Below the pieces are notes generated by a model. That model did no database searches and was not told where the DNA came from. It worked only from the letters and a program-made list of their open reading frames with translations. A stretch of DNA of 6,305 bases from the NCBI GenBank assembly GCA_902791785.1, contig CADAXH010000176.1:1-6305 (forward strand), written 5' to 3'. This DNA is from an uncultured Ruminococcus sp. GTDB lineage: Bacteria; Bacillota; Clostridia; Oscillospirales; CAG-272. Shown here piece by piece: positions 4,935-6,305 of this stretch (within the stretch, counting starts at the first letter, position 1; every line of letters begins with the position of its first letter). A program made the position numbers and the translations under genes.

Positions 4935-5972
4935 ATGGTTAAATACGTAGTTAAGCGTATTTGTTTGGCGTTGGTTACGGTATTTGTCATTTTATCATTG
5001 ACTTTCATTCTTGTTAAACTGCTTCCGTTTCAGAGACCAATAGGTGATACATCGAAGCAGATAGCCTATTTCGATAATCAGCATAATTTGGGATACGTTT
5101 ATCGTTTTGAGAGAGAACAAACCGAATATGGTGAACTGCTTTACAAATCACCAAGTGATCACGGCAGAGCATATTACTATTATCAGGTTCCTGTTATGCA
5201 GCAGTATGTCCGCTGGGTTGGAAACATTGTTACAAAATGGGACTGGGGATACAGCAAAACGTATCAGCCCAATGTTGCGGCATCTGTAATAATCGGATCA
5301 CGTATCGGTTATTCAATAAAGCTCAATATTTTTTCAGTTATAGTATCAGTTCCGCTGGGATTGCTTCTTGGAATATGGGCAGCTTTGAAGAAGAATACCA
5401 TGACAGACCACAGCATTTCAACTATGGTCATGATATTCATATCAATTCCTAACTTTGTCCTGATATCATTTGTAATGAGTATTTTCTGCTACAATCTGCA
5501 GTGGCTGCCTTCAACCTGGCCGCCTGACTCGGCGTCGGGTTTGACTAAGGTACTTGGATACATCATACCGGTGTTCTGCCTTTCATTCGGCTCGATATGC
5601 GGGTATTGCAGATACACTAGAGCAGAGCTTTGCGAAGTTATGGAGAGTGATTATCTGTTGCTCGCCAGAACAAAAGGTTTGACAAGACGCCAGGCAATAA
5701 TGCGTCATGCACTCAAAAATGCCATGGTTCCGATTTTCCCGTCGATTCTTGCAGAGTTCATAGGAATTCTTGGTGGTTCGATGATTCTTGAATCGCTTTA
5801 CAGTATTCCGGGAATCGGAAGATTGTTTGTCACTGCATTGAATTACAAGGATTATGACGTATTGTTTGTAGATATGGCAATATTTACGACAATCAGTTTG
5901 TTATCCGGAGTCGTACTGGACCTCTCATATGGTTTCATTGACCCTAGAATCAGAATGGGGGCAAAGAAATAA
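4935..5972 (+). CDS. ABC transporter permease, OppB/DppB type (345 aa)
   Basis: This is one of the two membrane subunits forming the channel of a peptide-type ABC importer; it pairs with the OppC-type subunit encoded next. The N-terminus MVKYVVKRICLALVTVF is the family's usual first helix (about 9-29). Further helices fall near 126-148, 160-186, 206-224, 266-285 and 310-332, six in all. The ATPase-contacting EAA loop is clear at about 232-262 (EVMESDYLLLARTKGL, then RRQAIMRHALKNAMVP), and the family endings SIPGIGRLF (290-298) and DPRIR (336-340) are present. The external region between helices 1 and 2 (about 30-120) is longer than usual and rich in Tyr and Gln; it ends in a QYVRW...DWGYS variant (90-107) of the family's usual G-D-L-G-x-S stretch. 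The stop codon overlaps the next gene's ATG by one base (TAATG), implying translational coupling. Whether it is oppB, dppB or another paralogue cannot be decided. Confidence 0.93.
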   Translation: MVKYVVKRICLALVTVFVILSLTFILVKLLPFQRPIGDTSKQIAYFDNQHNLGYVYRFEREQTEYGELLYKSPSDHGRAYYYYQVPVMQQYVRWVGNIVTKWDWGYSKTYQPNVAASVIIGSRIGYSIKLNIFSVIVSVPLGLLLGIWAALKKNTMTDHSISTMVMIFISIPNFVLISFVMSIFCYNLQWLPSTWPPDSASGLTKVLGYIIPVFCLSFGSICGYCRYTRAELCEVMESDYLLLARTKGLTRRQAIMRHALKNAMVPIFPSILAEFIGILGGSMILESLYSIPGIGRLFVTALNYKDYDVLFVDMAIFTTISLLSGVVLDLSYGFIDPRIRMGAKK

Positions 5973-6305
5973 TGGCTGAATACAAGAAAAAAGACATTGA
6001 ATTCAGAGACGACGATTTCGTCCTGGTTCAGGAAAACGTAACAATTAAAGATCAAAAACTTGAAACCAAACCTACAACTTTTGCAAAGGATGCGTTCAGA
6101 CGATTCTGTAAAAACAAGTCATCTGTTGTTGCAGCGGTTATCCTGAGTATTTTGATTCTTGCAGCTATATTTGTTCCGGTGATTTCACCTTCAAATATAG
6201 AAAAAGTGAGTACTCCCGAGGCTTTCCTGGCTCCCAAAATGTTCAATGCCGGAACCGGGTTCTGGGACGGAACCCGTAAGAAAACCGGAATTGTTTATGA
6301 CTGGA
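5972..6305 (+). CDS. ABC transporter permease, OppC/DppC type (N-terminal 111 aa, cut by window end)
   Basis: The ATG at 5972 shares its A with the last base of the preceding TAA, the coupling typical of OppB-OppC pairs. The visible part has a charged cytoplasmic leader (MAEYKKKDIEFRDDDF) and then the OppC N-terminal signature FRRFCKNKSS (42-51). The first transmembrane helix follows (about 51-72), ending in the characteristic PVISP. After this comes the beginning of the external segment (LAPKMFNAGTGFWDG). The leader before the signature is about 40 residues, longer than in many OppC proteins. The frame is open to the last base of the window; the remaining helices and the EAA loop must lie beyond it. 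It should form the permease heterodimer with the upstream OppB-type protein, with ATPase genes expected further on. Confidence 0.88.
   Translation, partial: MAEYKKKDIEFRDDDFVLVQENVTIKDQKLETKPTTFAKDAFRRFCKNKSSVVAAVILSILILAAIFVPVISPSNIEKVSTPEAFLAPKMFNAGTGFWDGTRKKTGIVYDW

Noticed and set aside
5852..6246. Two minus-strand open frames over the permease junction
   Set aside because: They are antisense to two recognisable, translationally coupled permease genes and show no domain of their own.

Overview
The window reads as ordinary chromosomal DNA of a low-to-mid GC Gram-positive bacterium, probably an uncultured gut-type member of the Bacillota. The support is strong AAGGAG/GGAGG-type ribosome binding sites, A/T-rich intergenic DNA, a lipoprotein signal with a classical lipobox, a TTGACA/TAAAAT promoter and the style of the proteins. 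No mobile element, CRISPR array, tRNA or rRNA was seen. All recognised genes lie on the + strand.

Region 1 (about 62-1805) is one probable transcription unit. A near-consensus promoter (62-90) drives a 154-residue four-helix membrane protein of unknown function (143-607). After a 69-bp gap with no terminator comes a membrane-bound GGDEF diguanylate cyclase (677-1753). A bidirectional-looking intrinsic terminator (1774-1805) closes the unit. The cyclase frame is interrupted by a single in-frame TGA at 1133-1135, between predicted transmembrane helices 5 and 6. The reading frame continues intact on both sides, so this looks like a recent nonsense mutation, a readthrough site or a sequence error rather than two genes.

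Region 2 (about 1895-6305 and beyond) is the start of a peptide-type ABC importer operon: a very large (891 aa) lipoprotein solute-binding protein of the SBP_bac_5 (OppA/DppA) family, then an OppB/DppB-type permease (4935-5972), then the start of an OppC/DppC-type permease (5972 to the window edge). The ATPase genes are expected downstream, outside the window. The binding-protein gene has its own promoter region with a perfect inverted repeat (1933-1952). It is separated from the permeases by 277 bp holding a perfect 12-bp hairpin without a U-tract and a second nested-helix element, which may set the usual excess of binding protein over permease.

I did not find a clear previously undescribed system. 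The points most worth a second look are the interrupted cyclase, the unusual architecture of the binding protein (a helical segment plus a segment resembling the normal family C-terminus placed at the N-terminus, and a beta-rich domain at the C-terminus), and the structured gap between binding protein and permease.
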